Assembly: GCF_030159595.1 (NCBI RefSeq)
Contig: NZ_BSKJ01000003.1
Span: forward strand, 372,001 to 436,000
Source: Pseudomonas putida
Lineage (GTDB): Bacteria > Pseudomonadota > Gammaproteobacteria > Pseudomonadales > Pseudomonadaceae
Direction of reading: 5' to 3'
Length of the DNA stretch: 64,000 nucleotides
Shown piece after piece: positions 9,137 to 17,796 of the stretch. The notes under the pieces are model-generated. The model ran no database searches. It worked only from the letters and a program-made list of their open reading frames with translations, and was not told where the DNA came from. Within the stretch, counting starts at the first letter, position 1. Every line of letters starts with the position of its first letter. A program made the position numbers and the translations under genes.

Positions 9137-9304
9137 ACGAAGCCTCCTCTGGATCGCGACCTTGCGTTTTCCAGTGCCGATCTTGTTTTCTGCGCGCAGA
9201 GGCGGCAAGTAGGATGCTTCCGAGAGCGTCGTGGGAAATTTCTGAAAGCGCCGGAATACCACCCCTGACACAAGGCCGCTCCTGCAAGCACCGTGCAGCT
9301 TGGG

Positions 9305-11476
9305 TTAGCGTTGAACCTCCTGCTTGAACCGCAAGCGCCAGCCATGCAACAACGGTTCGGTATAGCCACTGGGCTGCTCCCGCCCCTTGAACACCAGCTC
9401 ACGCGCAGCGCGCAAGGCATGCGATGCCTCGAACCCGCTCGCCATTGGCCGGTACGCCGGGTCCCCGGCATTCTGCTGGTCCACCACCCTGGCCATGCGC
9501 TGCAGGGTCGCTTCGACCTGCTCGGCACCCACCACACCATGATGCAGCCAGTTGGCGATGTGCTGCGCCGAAATGCGCAGGGTGGCACGGTCTTCCATCA
9601 GGCCCACATCGTGAATGTCAGGTACTTTTGAGCAGCCGACCCCTTGCTCGACCCAGCGCACCACATAACCGAGGATGCCCTGGCAGTTGTTGTCCAGTTC
9701 AGCCTGGATATCGTCGGCGCTCCAGGGCCGCTCGGGGCTGACCGGCACGCTGAGCAGGCCGTTCAGCAACGCGTGGCGTTGGGCGTCCAGATCAACTGCT
9801 TCCAGTGCCTGCTGTACCGATGCCACGTCCACCTGGTGGTAGTGCAGCGCATGCAGGGTCGCGGCCGTCGGCGAGGGCACCCAGGCGGTGTTGGCACCGG
9901 CCTTGGGCTGGGCAACTTTCTGTTCGAGCATGGCCGCCATCAGGTCGGGCATGGCCCACATGCCCTTGCCGATCTGCGCCTTGCCGCGCAAGCCACAGGC
10001 TAGCCCCACCAGCACGTTGCTGCGTTCGTAGGCCTGAATCCAGGCGCTGCCTTTCATGTCGCCCTTGCGCAGCATGGCGCCGGCTTCCATGGCGCTATGC
10101 ATCTCGTCCCCGGTGCGGTCGAGGAAACCGGTGTTGATGAACACCACCCGTGATGCGGCACTGGCGATGCAGGCCTTGAGGTTGACGCTGGTACGCCGCT
10201 CCTCGTCCATGATGCCCATCTTCAGCGTATGCGCGGGCAGCCCCAACAGGGCCTCGACGCGACCGAACAGCTGGTCGGCAAAGGCCACTTCGGCCGGCCC
10301 GTGCATTTTCGGTTTGACGATGTACAGGCTGCCCTCGCGCGAATTGCCGCGGCGTTTGAGGTCGTGCAGGCCGATCAGGCTGGTGACCACGGCATCGAGG
10401 ATACCTTCCGGTATTTCCCGGCCATCGCGGTCGTGGATGGCAGGGTTGGTCATCAGGTGGCCGACGTTGCGAATGAACAGCAGCGAGCGGCCCGGCAAGG
10501 TCAGTGGCTGGCCGTTTGCACCGTGATACTGGCGGTCGGCGGCCAGGGTGCGGCTGAAGGTTTTGCCGCCCTTGCTGACCTGTTCGCTGAGGTCGCCTTT
10601 CATCAGGCCCAGCCAGTTGCGATAGACATTGACCTTGTCGTCGGCGTCGACGGCCGCCACTGAGTCTTCACAGTCGATGATGGTGGTCAGTGCGGCTTCC
10701 AGAAGGATGTCCTTGACCCCGGCCAGGTCCTGCTGGCCGATGGCGTTGGTCGGGTCGATCTGGATTTCGAAATGCAGCTGATGATGCTGAAGCAGGATCG
10801 CGGTTGGCGTGTTCGGCTCGCCCTGGTAGCCACGCAGTTGTTCAGGGTTCTGCAAGCCGGCCTGCCTGCCGTCGGCCAGGGTGACCTTTAGTGTGCCCTG
10901 GCTGATCGTGTAGGCCTTGGCCTCGCTGTGTGAAGCACCGTGGAGGGGGGCCGAGGCATCGAGGAAATGCCGACCATAGGCAATCACGTTGGCGCCGCGT
11001 ACCGGGTTGTAGCCCTGGCCGCGCTCGGCACCTGCGGTTTCAGCGATGGCATCGGTGCCGTACAGCGCGTCGTACAGTGAACCCCAGCGGGCGTTGGCGG
11101 CGTTGAGCGCGTAACGGGCGTTGCTTAACGGTACGACCAGTTGCGGGCCTGCTTGTACGGCGATTTCGCGGTCGACGTTACGGGTGCTGATCTGCACGTT
11201 TTCGGGGATGTCGACCAAGTAGCCAATGCCGTGCAGGAAGTGCTGGTAGGCGGCCATGTCGTTGATCGGGCCGGGGTGCTGGCGGTGCCAGCTGTCCAGT
11301 TCGGCTTGCAGGCGCTCGCGTTCGGCGAGCAGGGCGCGGTTTTGCGGGGCGAGGTCGTGGACCAGGGTGCTGAAGCCTTGCCAGAAGGTGGCGGCTTCGA
11401 TGCCGGTGCCGGGGAGGACCTCGTCTTCGATGAAGCGCTGGAGGGTGGGGGCGATCTGGAGCTGGTGGTTTGGCAT
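9305..11476 (-). CDS. glcB: Malate synthase G
   Basis: The 723 residues match the size of the monomeric G form (the A form is near 530). The malate synthase signature [18 protein letters not shown] is in the middle of the barrel, and the conserved segments [17 protein letters not shown] and [11 protein letters not shown] are present. It condenses glyoxylate with acetyl-CoA to malate and CoA. It lies downstream of glcG in the same direction, so glyoxylate made by GlcDEF feeds straight into it. A 152-bp gap holding a REP pair separates it from glcG, and it may be expressed at a different level or from its own promoter. The glcDEFG-glcB order resembles E. coli. Confidence 0.96.
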   Translation of the reverse strand: MPNHQLQIAPTLQRFIEDEVLPGTGIEAATFWQGFSTLVHDLAPQNRALLAERERLQAELDSWHRQHPGPINDMAAYQHFLHGIGYLVDIPENVQISTRNVDREIAVQAGPQLVVPLSNARYALNAANARWGSLYDALYGTDAIAETAGAERGQGYNPVRGANVIAYGRHFLDASAPLHGASHSEAKAYTISQGTLKVTLADGRQAGLQNPEQLRGYQGEPNTPTAILLQHHQLHFEIQIDPTNAIGQQDLAGVKDILLEAALTTIIDCEDSVAAVDADDKVNVYRNWLGLMKGDLSEQVSKGGKTFSRTLAADRQYHGANGQPLTLPGRSLLFIRNVGHLMTNPAIHDRDGREIPEGILDAVVTSLIGLHDLKRRGNSREGSLYIVKPKMHGPAEVAFADQLFGRVEALLGLPAHTLKMGIMDEERRTSVNLKACIASAASRVVFINTGFLDRTGDEMHSAMEAGAMLRKGDMKGSAWIQAYERSNVLVGLACGLRGKAQIGKGMWAMPDLMAAMLEQKVAQPKAGANTAWVPSPTAATLHALHYHQVDVASVQQALEAVDLDAQRHALLNGLLSVPVSPERPWSADDIQAELDNNCQGILGYVVRWVEQGVGCSKVPDIHDVGLMEDRATLRISAQHIANWLHHGVVGAEQVEATLQRMARVVDQQNAGDPAYRPMASGFEASHALRAARELVFKGREQPSGYTEPLLHGWRLRFKQEVQR

Positions 11477-11516
11477 TGTCTGTCCGCTCGATGTTCAGTC
11501 TGCTCGATATGTGTTG

Positions 11517-11626
11517 CCTGTGCTGGCCTCTTCGCGGGCAAGCCCGCTCCCACAGGTATTGCACTGGACTTGAGGCTTGTGTGGTCCCTGTGGGAGCGGG
11601 CTTGCCCGCGAAGAGGCCGGTGCAGG
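11517..11626. repeat. Inverted pair of REP elements (BIME-like) between glcG and glcB
   Basis: Two about 40-bp REP copies face each other: 11517-11556 and 11587-11626. Each contains the core ggcctcttcgcggg followed by a short loop and an agcccgctcc arm. The second copy ends 3 bp from the glcG stop. The pair can fold into a large cruciform or hairpin and may stabilise the glcDEFG transcript or reduce read-through into glcB. Confidence 0.85.
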
Positions 11627-11628
11627 AT

Positions 11629-12027
11629 TTACAAGGCAGCCGCCCCTACTTTGGCCACCTGGGCGTCCTGCTCGGACTTGACCCCGGACACGCCAATGGC
11701 CCCCACTACCTGGCCCTCCACCCGCAACGGCACGCCACCTTCCAGGCTGGTGAGCAGCGGTGCGGTGACGAATGCAGTGCGGCCACCATTGACCATCTCT
11801 TCGTAATCCCGCGTTTCCTTGCGCCCGAGCGCAGAGGTCCGGGCCTTTTCCACGGCAATGTAGGCACTGGCCGGCGCACAGCCATCCATGCGCTCCAGGG
11901 CCAAGGGGTGGCCGCCGTCGTCGACCACCGCGATGGTCACGTTCCAGTGCTGGGCCAGGGCTTCCTGGCGGGCGGCGGCCAATACGCGGGCGACTTCGGC
12001 CTGGCCGATCACGAACTTGCTATGCAT
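11629..12027 (-). CDS. glcG: GlcG/HbpS family protein
   Basis: A 132-residue GlcG/HbpS domain protein (VTIAVVDDGGHPLALERMDG, then GGVPLRVEGQVVGAIGVSG). The biochemical role in glycolate use is not established; related HbpS proteins bind haem. It is translationally linked to glcF, overlapping its 3' end by 8 bp, as in other glc operons. There is no signal peptide. A REP pair begins 3 bp after the stop. Confidence 0.92.
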   Translation of the reverse strand: MHSKFVIGQAEVARVLAAARQEALAQHWNVTIAVVDDGGHPLALERMDGCAPASAYIAVEKARTSALGRKETRDYEEMVNGGRTAFVTAPLLTSLEGGVPLRVEGQVVGAIGVSGVKSEQDAQVAKVGAAAL

Positions 12028-13255
12028 GGGGGTTCTCCGGGTTCAAGGCTGCTTCGACGATTTCGATCCAGTGCCGTACCGGCGTACGCCCGGCCCCGTC
12101 GAGGTGGGTCTGGCAGCCGATGTTGGCGGTGGCGATGACATGCGGTTTGCCGCTTTCCAGTGCGTTGAGGCGGTTGTCACGCAGTTGCAGCGACAGTTCA
12201 GGCTGGGTCAGCGAATAAGTGCCAGCCGAGCCGCAGCACAGGTGGCCGTCCGGCACCGAGGTCAGGGTAAAGCCCAGGCGCGTCAGCAGTGCTTCTACCG
12301 CGCCGCCCAGCTTCAGGGCATGTTGCAGGGTGCACGGGCAATGGAAGGCCAGGCGCTGTTCGGCGCACAGCCCCAGTTGCTCGACGGGCTCATCACGCAC
12401 TACTTCTACCAGATCGCGGGATAGAGCGCTGACCCGCGCGGCCTTGGCGGCGTAACGAGGGTCTTTTTCCAGCAGGTGGCCGTAGTCGCGCACAAACGCG
12501 CCGCAGCCGCTGGCGGTTTGCACAATGGCCTCGGCTCCCGCTTCGATGGCAGGCCACCAAGCGTCGATATTGCGCCGTGCACGTTGCAGGCCTTGCTCTT
12601 GGGCATTGAGGTGGTAGTCCACCGCGCCACAGCAGCCGGCCTGGTGGATCGGCTGCACGCTGATGCCCAGGTGGTCCAGCAGGCGCGCTGCGGCGGCGTT
12701 GGTGTTGGGCGACAAGGCCGGTTGCACGCAGCCTTCCAGCATCAGCACCCGGCGTGCATGGCGGGGTGCCGGGCGCTGGCCGGGTGGGGTCACCCGCGCC
12801 GGCAGTTTGCGTTTGAGCGTGGCCGGCAGCAGCGGGCGCAGGGCCTGGCCGCTACGCGTAAGGGCCTTGAACAGCGCCGGGTGCGGCACCACGGCTCGCA
12901 GGCCCTGACGCAGCAGGCGCTGACCGAGCGGGCGCGGCACCTGCTGTTCGACCACAGCGCGGCCGATGTCCAGCAGGTCGTGGTACTTCACCCCGGATGG
13001 GCAGGTGGTTTCGCAATTGCGGCAGGTCAGGCAGCGGTCAAGGTGCAGTTGCGTGCTGGCCGTGATCGGCTCGCCTTCGAGCATCTGCTTGATCAGGTAA
13101 ATGCGCCCGCGCGGGCTGTCCAGTTCATCGCCCAGCAACTGGTAGGTGGGGCAGGTGGCGGTGCAAAAACCACAGTGCACGCAGGAACGCAGGATGCTTT
13201 CGGCCTCGTCGGCGCGGGCCAGGCGTCGGGATGCTTCGCTCAGGTTGGTTTGCAT
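12020..13255 (-). CDS. glcF: Glycolate oxidase iron-sulfur subunit
   Basis: A 411-residue protein with two 4Fe-4S ferredoxin motifs near the N-terminus (CVHCGFCTATCPTY at about 26-39 and CLTCRNCETTCPSG at about 75-88) and two CCG domains (CCGAVDYH and CCGSAGTY) that hold further metal or haem-linked redox groups. With GlcD and GlcE it forms the membrane-associated glycolate dehydrogenase that oxidises glycolate to glyoxylate and passes electrons to the quinone pool. It starts 9 bp after the glcE stop and overlaps glcG. Confidence 0.96.
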   Translation of the reverse strand: MQTNLSEASRRLARADEAESILRSCVHCGFCTATCPTYQLLGDELDSPRGRIYLIKQMLEGEPITASTQLHLDRCLTCRNCETTCPSGVKYHDLLDIGRAVVEQQVPRPLGQRLLRQGLRAVVPHPALFKALTRSGQALRPLLPATLKRKLPARVTPPGQRPAPRHARRVLMLEGCVQPALSPNTNAAAARLLDHLGISVQPIHQAGCCGAVDYHLNAQEQGLQRARRNIDAWWPAIEAGAEAIVQTASGCGAFVRDYGHLLEKDPRYAAKAARVSALSRDLVEVVRDEPVEQLGLCAEQRLAFHCPCTLQHALKLGGAVEALLTRLGFTLTSVPDGHLCCGSAGTYSLTQPELSLQLRDNRLNALESGKPHVIATANIGCQTHLDGAGRTPVRHWIEIVEAALNPENPHA

Positions 13256-13264
13256 GGTCTGGCC

Positions 13265-14317
13265 TCACAGGTCCGGGTACAGGCGACCAGGGTTGAATAC
13301 ACCCTGGGGGTCGAGCTGCTGCTTGAGGGTGCGGTGGTAGCGCATCAGCGCAGCGGGCAGCGGCGGGCTGCTGTCCGCTCCAGGTGCGTAGCAGGTGGCG
13401 TGGCCGCCCACGTTGGCGACCAGGTCGCGAATGGCCTGTGCCGGTGCGCTGGACGTGAGCCAGCGCTGGGCGCCACCCCAGTCGATCAGTTGCTGACCGG
13501 GCAGGTCCAGCTCGCCGGTGGCGTTGGGCAGCGACAGGCGCCACAGCGGTGCAGGGCCGTTGAAGAACGCCAGGCGCTGTTCGCGCAGGTCGCTCCAGAA
13601 ACGGCTGTCCAGGGTTTCGCCTCCCAGTCGCTGGCGTGCCGATTGCACCGAACCTTCGCCGCCCTCCAGGCGCAGGTACAACGCTTCGCCGTCATGGCAA
13701 GCGGCGCTGATCGGCAGTGGCTGCTGGCCCCATTCGGCCAACTCGGCCAGCGCTTCATGCCGGCCCATCGGCAGGCTCAGGCTCAGGCACTGGCGTGGCC
13801 GAGGCAGCACTTTCAATGAAACCTCGGTCAGCAACCCCAGGCAACCGAAGCTGCCCACCATCAGCCGTGATACGTCGTAACCGGCCACGTTTTTCATCAC
13901 TTCGCCACCAAAGCGCAGCAACTTGCCGTGGCCGGTGATCACCCGTGTGCCCAGCACATAGTCACGTACCGACCCGGCCCATGGCCGCCGGGGGCCAGAC
14001 AACCCGGCTGCGACCATGCCGCCCAAGGTGGCGTCCGGGCCCAGGTGTGGCGGTTCGCAGGGAAGCATCTGGCCGGCTTCGTGCAGCGCCGCCTCGATCT
14101 CGCGCAGCGGTGTGCCGGCGCGGGCAGTAAGCACCAGCTCGGTCGGGTCGTAGCTGACGATGCCACGGTGGCTACGCGTGTCGAGTACTTCGCCGGTTAT
14201 CAGGTTGCCCAGCATGGCTTTGCTGTTGCTGCCCTGGATGCGCAGCGGTGCGCCTTGGTTCAGCGCCTGGCTGACCTGCTCCAGCAGGGCCTGGCTGTTG
14301 TCGCGGTCCATGCTCAT
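13265..14317 (-). CDS. glcE: Glycolate oxidase FAD-binding subunit
   Basis: A 350-residue FAD-binding (PCMH-type) subunit. The ATG at 14317 shares its A with the TGA of glcD (TGATG), so translation is coupled; the 81-codon upstream extension seen in the same frame is antisense-like sequence inside glcD and is rejected. PCMH features include LTARAGTPLREIEAAL and LGPDATLGGMVAAGLSGPRR. It works with GlcD and GlcF as the three-subunit glycolate dehydrogenase. Confidence 0.94.
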   Translation of the reverse strand: MSMDRDNSQALLEQVSQALNQGAPLRIQGSNSKAMLGNLITGEVLDTRSHRGIVSYDPTELVLTARAGTPLREIEAALHEAGQMLPCEPPHLGPDATLGGMVAAGLSGPRRPWAGSVRDYVLGTRVITGHGKLLRFGGEVMKNVAGYDVSRLMVGSFGCLGLLTEVSLKVLPRPRQCLSLSLPMGRHEALAELAEWGQQPLPISAACHDGEALYLRLEGGEGSVQSARQRLGGETLDSRFWSDLREQRLAFFNGPAPLWRLSLPNATGELDLPGQQLIDWGGAQRWLTSSAPAQAIRDLVANVGGHATCYAPGADSSPPLPAALMRYHRTLKQQLDPQGVFNPGRLYPDL

Positions 14318-15816
14318 CAGAAGCGCTCCAGCTCGGGGAAAGGCAGGTGCCCATGGCGCACATGCATGGCGCCGAACTCGGCACAGCGGTGCAGGGTGGG
14401 GATGTTCTTGCCGGGGTTGAGCAGGCCCCGCGGGTCGAAGGCAGCCTTTACCGCGTGGAACAGGGTTATTTCGTCGCTGTTGAACTGCGCGCACATCTGG
14501 TTGATTTTCTCGCGGCCTACGCCGTGCTCGCCAGTAATGCTGCCGCCCACCGCCACGCACAGTTCGAGGATCTTGCCGCCAATGGCTTCGGCGCGCTCCA
14601 GTTCGCCGGGCAGGTTCGCATCGAACAGAATCAGCGGGTGCATGTTGCCGTCGCCGGCATGGAACACGTTGGCCACGCGCAGGCCGTATTCCGTGGACAG
14701 GTCACTGATGCCCTTGAGCACCCGTGGCAGTTCGCGACGCGGGATGGTGCCGTCCATGCAGTAGTAATCCGGGGAGATGCGCCCCACCGCCGGGAAGGCG
14801 TTCTTGCGTCCGGCCCAGAAACGCACGCGTTCGGCTTCGTCGCAGGCCAGCCGCACCTCGCGGGCCCCGGCGTGCGCCAGGACGGCGGCCACCCGTTCGC
14901 AATCGTCATGCACATCGGCCTCGACGCCATCCAGTTCGCACAACAGGATGGCCGCCGCGTCCACCGGGTAGCCGGCATGAATGAAGTCTTCAGCGGCGCG
15001 AATCGCCAGGTTGTCCATCATCTCCAGACCGCCGGGAATGATACCGGCAGCGATGATTTCAGCGACTGCCCGGCCGGCATCCTCGACGCTGTCGAAACTG
15101 GCCAAAAGCACCCGCGCCACCTGAGGCTTGGGTAGCAGTTTGACGGTGACTTCCGTGACGATGCCGAGCATGCCTTCGGAGCCCGTGAACAGTGCCAGCA
15201 GGTCGAAACCTGGGCTGTCCAGGGCATCGCTGCCGAGGGTCAGGCGCTCCCCCTCGACCGTGAGGATTTCCACCTTGAGCAGGTTGTGCACGGTCAGGCC
15301 GTATTTCAGGCAATGCACGCCACCGGCGTTTTCGGCGACGTTGCCACCGATGGAACAGGCAATTTGCGAAGACGGGTCTGGCGCGTAGTACATACCATGA
15401 GGTGCGGCGGCCTGGGAGATGGCCAGGTTGCGCACGCCGGGCTGCACGCGGGCGTAACGGCCTTGTGGGTTGACCTCGAGGATGCGGTTGAAGCGTGCCA
15501 TCACCAGCAGGATCCCCTTGGCCAGCGGCAGGGCGCCGCCCGACAGGCCGGTGCCGGCACCTCGCGCCACCACGGGCACGCCGCGTTGGTGGCAGAGCCT
15601 GAGCAAGGCCTGCACCTGCTCCAGGCGCTCGGGCAGGACCACCAGCAGGGGGACTGTGCGATAGGCCGACAGGCCGTCGCATTCGTAAGGTTTAAGGTCC
15701 TCTTCGCGGTGCAGGATATCGAGGTCTGGCAGGGCATCGCGCAGCGCCTGCAACAGGTCTGCCTGGTCCACGGTGGGCAGCGCGCCATCGACGCGTTCGT
15801 CGTACAGGATGTTCAT
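14317..15816 (-). CDS. glcD: Glycolate oxidase subunit GlcD
   Basis: A 499-residue FAD-linked oxidase of the D-lactate/glycolate type. The start at MNILYDERVDGALPTVDQ is preferred to an ATG five codons earlier because it matches the family N-terminus. The FAD-binding motif VVARGAGTGLSGGALP is near residue 85, followed by SIGGNVAENAGG, and the C-terminal oxidase domain has GEHGVGREKI. It is the catalytic subunit oxidising glycolate (and probably D-lactate poorly) to glyoxylate, and is first in the operon. The promoter region shared with glcC carries two FadR-type operators. Confidence 0.95.
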   Translation of the reverse strand: MNILYDERVDGALPTVDQADLLQALRDALPDLDILHREEDLKPYECDGLSAYRTVPLLVVLPERLEQVQALLRLCHQRGVPVVARGAGTGLSGGALPLAKGILLVMARFNRILEVNPQGRYARVQPGVRNLAISQAAAPHGMYYAPDPSSQIACSIGGNVAENAGGVHCLKYGLTVHNLLKVEILTVEGERLTLGSDALDSPGFDLLALFTGSEGMLGIVTEVTVKLLPKPQVARVLLASFDSVEDAGRAVAEIIAAGIIPGGLEMMDNLAIRAAEDFIHAGYPVDAAAILLCELDGVEADVHDDCERVAAVLAHAGAREVRLACDEAERVRFWAGRKNAFPAVGRISPDYYCMDGTIPRRELPRVLKGISDLSTEYGLRVANVFHAGDGNMHPLILFDANLPGELERAEAIGGKILELCVAVGGSITGEHGVGREKINQMCAQFNSDEITLFHAVKAAFDPRGLLNPGKNIPTLHRCAEFGAMHVRHGHLPFPELERF

Positions 15817-15910
15817 TGGCTCACTCGGCAACGGTTTTTGTTGTTGTTGGCAAAGCGGTCACCGTTGCAGCGTGCGCGTGCCGGCGGCCGGGGTCGAGTA
15901 GGGTGGGTAC

Positions 15911-15921
15911 TGGTCCGACCA
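15911..15921. promoter_or_regulatory. GlcC-type operator 1 in the glcD/glcC intergenic region
   Basis: The sequence TGGTCCGACCA is a perfect TGGT-N3-ACCA palindrome, the consensus bound by FadR-subfamily GntR regulators. It lies 95 bp upstream of glcD and 91 bp before the glcC start, so it is placed to control both directions. Confidence 0.7.
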
Positions 15922-15985
15922 GTTTTTCTCGCGGGTACTGGTTATTGGTGGGTTTACCCGGCTAGATTGGAGCAGGTTGTCAAAC

Positions 15986-15996
15986 TGGTCCTACCA
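15986..15996. promoter_or_regulatory. GlcC-type operator 2, close to the glcC start
   Basis: The sequence TGGTCCTACCA is a second perfect TGGT-N3-ACCA element, 75 bp from the first. It ends 15 bp before the glcC start and directly abuts its ribosome site, a position that would suit autoregulation by GlcC. Confidence 0.7.
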
Positions 15997-16011
15997 GCAG
16001 GAGGGTGCGCA

Positions 16012-16776
16012 GTGGGTAATGACGGCAAGGCCAAGGTCGCCGACCAGGTGGCCGAGCGGGTCGAGCGGCTGATCGTCGATGGCGTACTCAAAGTGGGCCA
16101 GGCACTGCCGTCGGAGCGGCGGCTGGTAAATAAGCTGGGTTGCTCACGTTCGGCCCTGCGCGAAGGGCTACGCATCTTGCGTGGGCGCGGCATCATCGAC
16201 ACCGAACAGGGGCGGGGCTCGTTCGTCGCCGACCTGACCGGGCAGGCGGGCGCCACACCGTTGATGCACCTTTTCAGCTCGCAGCCGCGCACGCTGTTCG
16301 ACCTGCTGGAGGTGCGGGCGTTGCTGGAGGCTGAATCGGCGCGGCTGGCAGCGCTGCGGGCCACCGAGGTCGACCGCTTGCTGATCCGCCGGCGCTACGA
16401 GGAAATGTTGGCAGCGCATGATGCCCCTGAAGCGATTCATGCCCGTGAGCACGCACGTCGCGACCATGCCTTCCACCGTGCGATCAGCGAAGCGTCACAC
16501 AACCCGGTGCTGGTGCATACCCTGCAATCGCTCAGCGACCTCACCTTGAGCACGGTGTTTGCCTCGGTCAACAACCTGTATTGCCGGCCGGCGCAGAAGC
16601 GCCAGATCGACCGTCAGCATGCACGGTTGTATCAGGCGGTGATGGAGCAGCTGCCTGAGCAGGCGCAGCGGGCGGCGCGGGAGCATATCAACGGGATACG
16701 CGACAGTTTGCGGGAGATCGAGCAGGAAGAGCAGCGCCTGGTGCGGGCGACCATGCGTATGGATGGGTGGGGGTGA
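16012..16776 (+). CDS. glcC: Glycolate-responsive GntR regulator (FadR subfamily)
   Basis: A 254-residue regulator with a GTG start, chosen because AGGAGGG lies 8 bp upstream and the winged helix begins soon after (residues about 8-70, PSERRLVNKLGCSRSALREG). The C-terminal helical FCD domain (about 100-230) holds the His/Asp residues that bind a metal and carboxylate ligand in this family (HARRDHAFHRAISEASHN). It is divergent from glcD with two matching operators in between. In E. coli, GlcC activates the glc operon with glycolate; the same role is inferred here. Confidence 0.92.
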   Translation: MGNDGKAKVADQVAERVERLIVDGVLKVGQALPSERRLVNKLGCSRSALREGLRILRGRGIIDTEQGRGSFVADLTGQAGATPLMHLFSSQPRTLFDLLEVRALLEAESARLAALRATEVDRLLIRRRYEEMLAAHDAPEAIHAREHARRDHAFHRAISEASHNPVLVHTLQSLSDLTLSTVFASVNNLYCRPAQKRQIDRQHARLYQAVMEQLPEQAQRAAREHINGIRDSLREIEQEEQRLVRATMRMDGWG

Positions 16777-16782
16777 TGTAAA

Positions 16783-16830
16783 CCTGTATCGGCCTCTTCG
16801 CGGGCTTGCCCGCGAAGAGGCCGATACAGG
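16783..16830. terminator. Perfect 23-bp inverted repeat, REP-derived, between convergent genes
   Basis: A 48-bp element of two perfectly complementary 23-base arms around a TT loop, containing the REP core ggcctcttcgcgggc. It lies between the glcC stop and the convergent DUF2388 gene stop (7 bp from it) and is well placed as a bidirectional terminator. Confidence 0.85.
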
Positions 16831-16836
16831 CCTACC

Positions 16837-17154
16837 TCAATGATCAGCTATCCGGTCATCCTGCGAGAGAATGGCCCGGGCCAGCTCTTCATCATTGGCT
16901 TGCAGCCCAGGGTGGTCCTTGCGGACCTGTTCCAGCGCCGACTCCACATAGGCGCCACGGATTGCACCGCCGCTGGCGACGAACGCAGAAAGTTCGTCAC
17001 GGGCCGGGATGATCCGTTTATCGTCCTTGAAGGTCGAGTAAAGCGAAGCGGAAACACCGGCCGAGGTGGCGACGTCGCCCGCATCGACGCGGGCCAGGGC
17101 AGCACCGGCAGGCAGCAGGAGCAGCAACGCAGGGGCGAGGAGTAGGTGGCGCAT
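16837..17154 (-). CDS. DUF2388 domain protein, secreted
   Basis: A 105-residue small protein with a cleavable signal peptide (MRHLLLAPALLLLLPAGAALA) and the DUF2388 core (ATSAGVSASLYSTFKDDK, ARDELSAFVASGGAIRGAY), a family common in Pseudomonas with no known function. The start at 17154 is chosen because the signal sequence begins there; the 14 extra upstream codons do not fit. It is predicted to be periplasmic. It is convergent with glcC and separated from it by a strong hairpin. Confidence 0.85.
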   Translation of the reverse strand: MRHLLLAPALLLLLPAGAALARVDAGDVATSAGVSASLYSTFKDDKRIIPARDELSAFVASGGAIRGAYVESALEQVRKDHPGLQANDEELARAILSQDDRIADH

Positions 17155-17259
17155 GTCGTGTTCTCCAGTAGCGTGAAGCCCAAGGGAATAAACCACTCAG
17201 TGTTTAAGAAAGCACGCAGGTGGTGGTAGTTCCCTTGGGGGTTCCACGAAAAGGATCGA

Positions 17260-17796
17260 TCAAGCCAACTGGTAGGTGGTCTTGACCCGGGTAAAGAACT
17301 GCCGCGCATGGGTGCCTTGTTCCCGCGAACCCAGGCTCGATGCCCCATTCCCCCCAAATGGCACATGGTAATCCACCCCGGCCGTCGGCAGGTTGACCAT
17401 CACCATCCCCGCCGAACTGTTGCGCTTGAAATGCTCGGCCTGGCGTGCGATGAAGGCGTCGTGAATGCCTTCGGTCACGATCACCCGCGAGCTGGCGGTG
17501 CAGCGCTGGCCTGTGCTGTAGAACGAGCCGTTCAAGGCCACTTCTACCGCTTGCTCCAGGTCGGCATCGTCCAGCACGATCAGCGGGTTCTTGCCGCCGA
17601 TCTCCAGCTGCGCTTTCTTCATGCCTTCGGCGGCCAGCCGGGCAATTTGCCGGCCGGTGTGCTCGGAGCTGGCGCGCTCGAAGCGTTCGACCACTTCACC
17701 CGGGTTGGACGGGTTGCGGTTTTCAAGAATGTCGATGTTGCCGACCAGTGGGACGAAGGCGCCATCGACGTAGCTGCTTTTGGTGACAAGGGTCAT
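17260..17796 (-). pseudogene. Aldehyde dehydrogenase remnant with two internal in-frame deletions
   Basis: A 178-codon open frame made of three blocks of an NAD(P)-dependent aldehyde dehydrogenase that is normally about 480 residues. Residues 1-47 are the N-terminal strand region; 48-125 hold the catalytic core with Glu65 (LEIGGKNP) and Cys99 (TGQRCTASS); 126-178 are the extreme C-terminus (MVMVNLPTAGVDYHVPFGG onward). The segment between blocks one and two, which carries most of the cofactor-binding site, and the segment between blocks two and three are missing, yet the frame is kept. Its ATG overlaps the stop of the upstream dehydrogenase gene (ATGA). It cannot be a normal enzyme; whether a protein is made is unknown. 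Confidence 0.8.

Noticed and set aside
9268..9300. REP-like fragment between glcB and the hypothetical gene
   Set aside because: Only caaggccgctcctgcaa is recognisable; the matching arm is degenerate.
12476..13819. 447-codon plus-strand open frame over glcF and glcE
   Set aside because: Antisense shadow of two well-identified genes; no family features or ribosome site.
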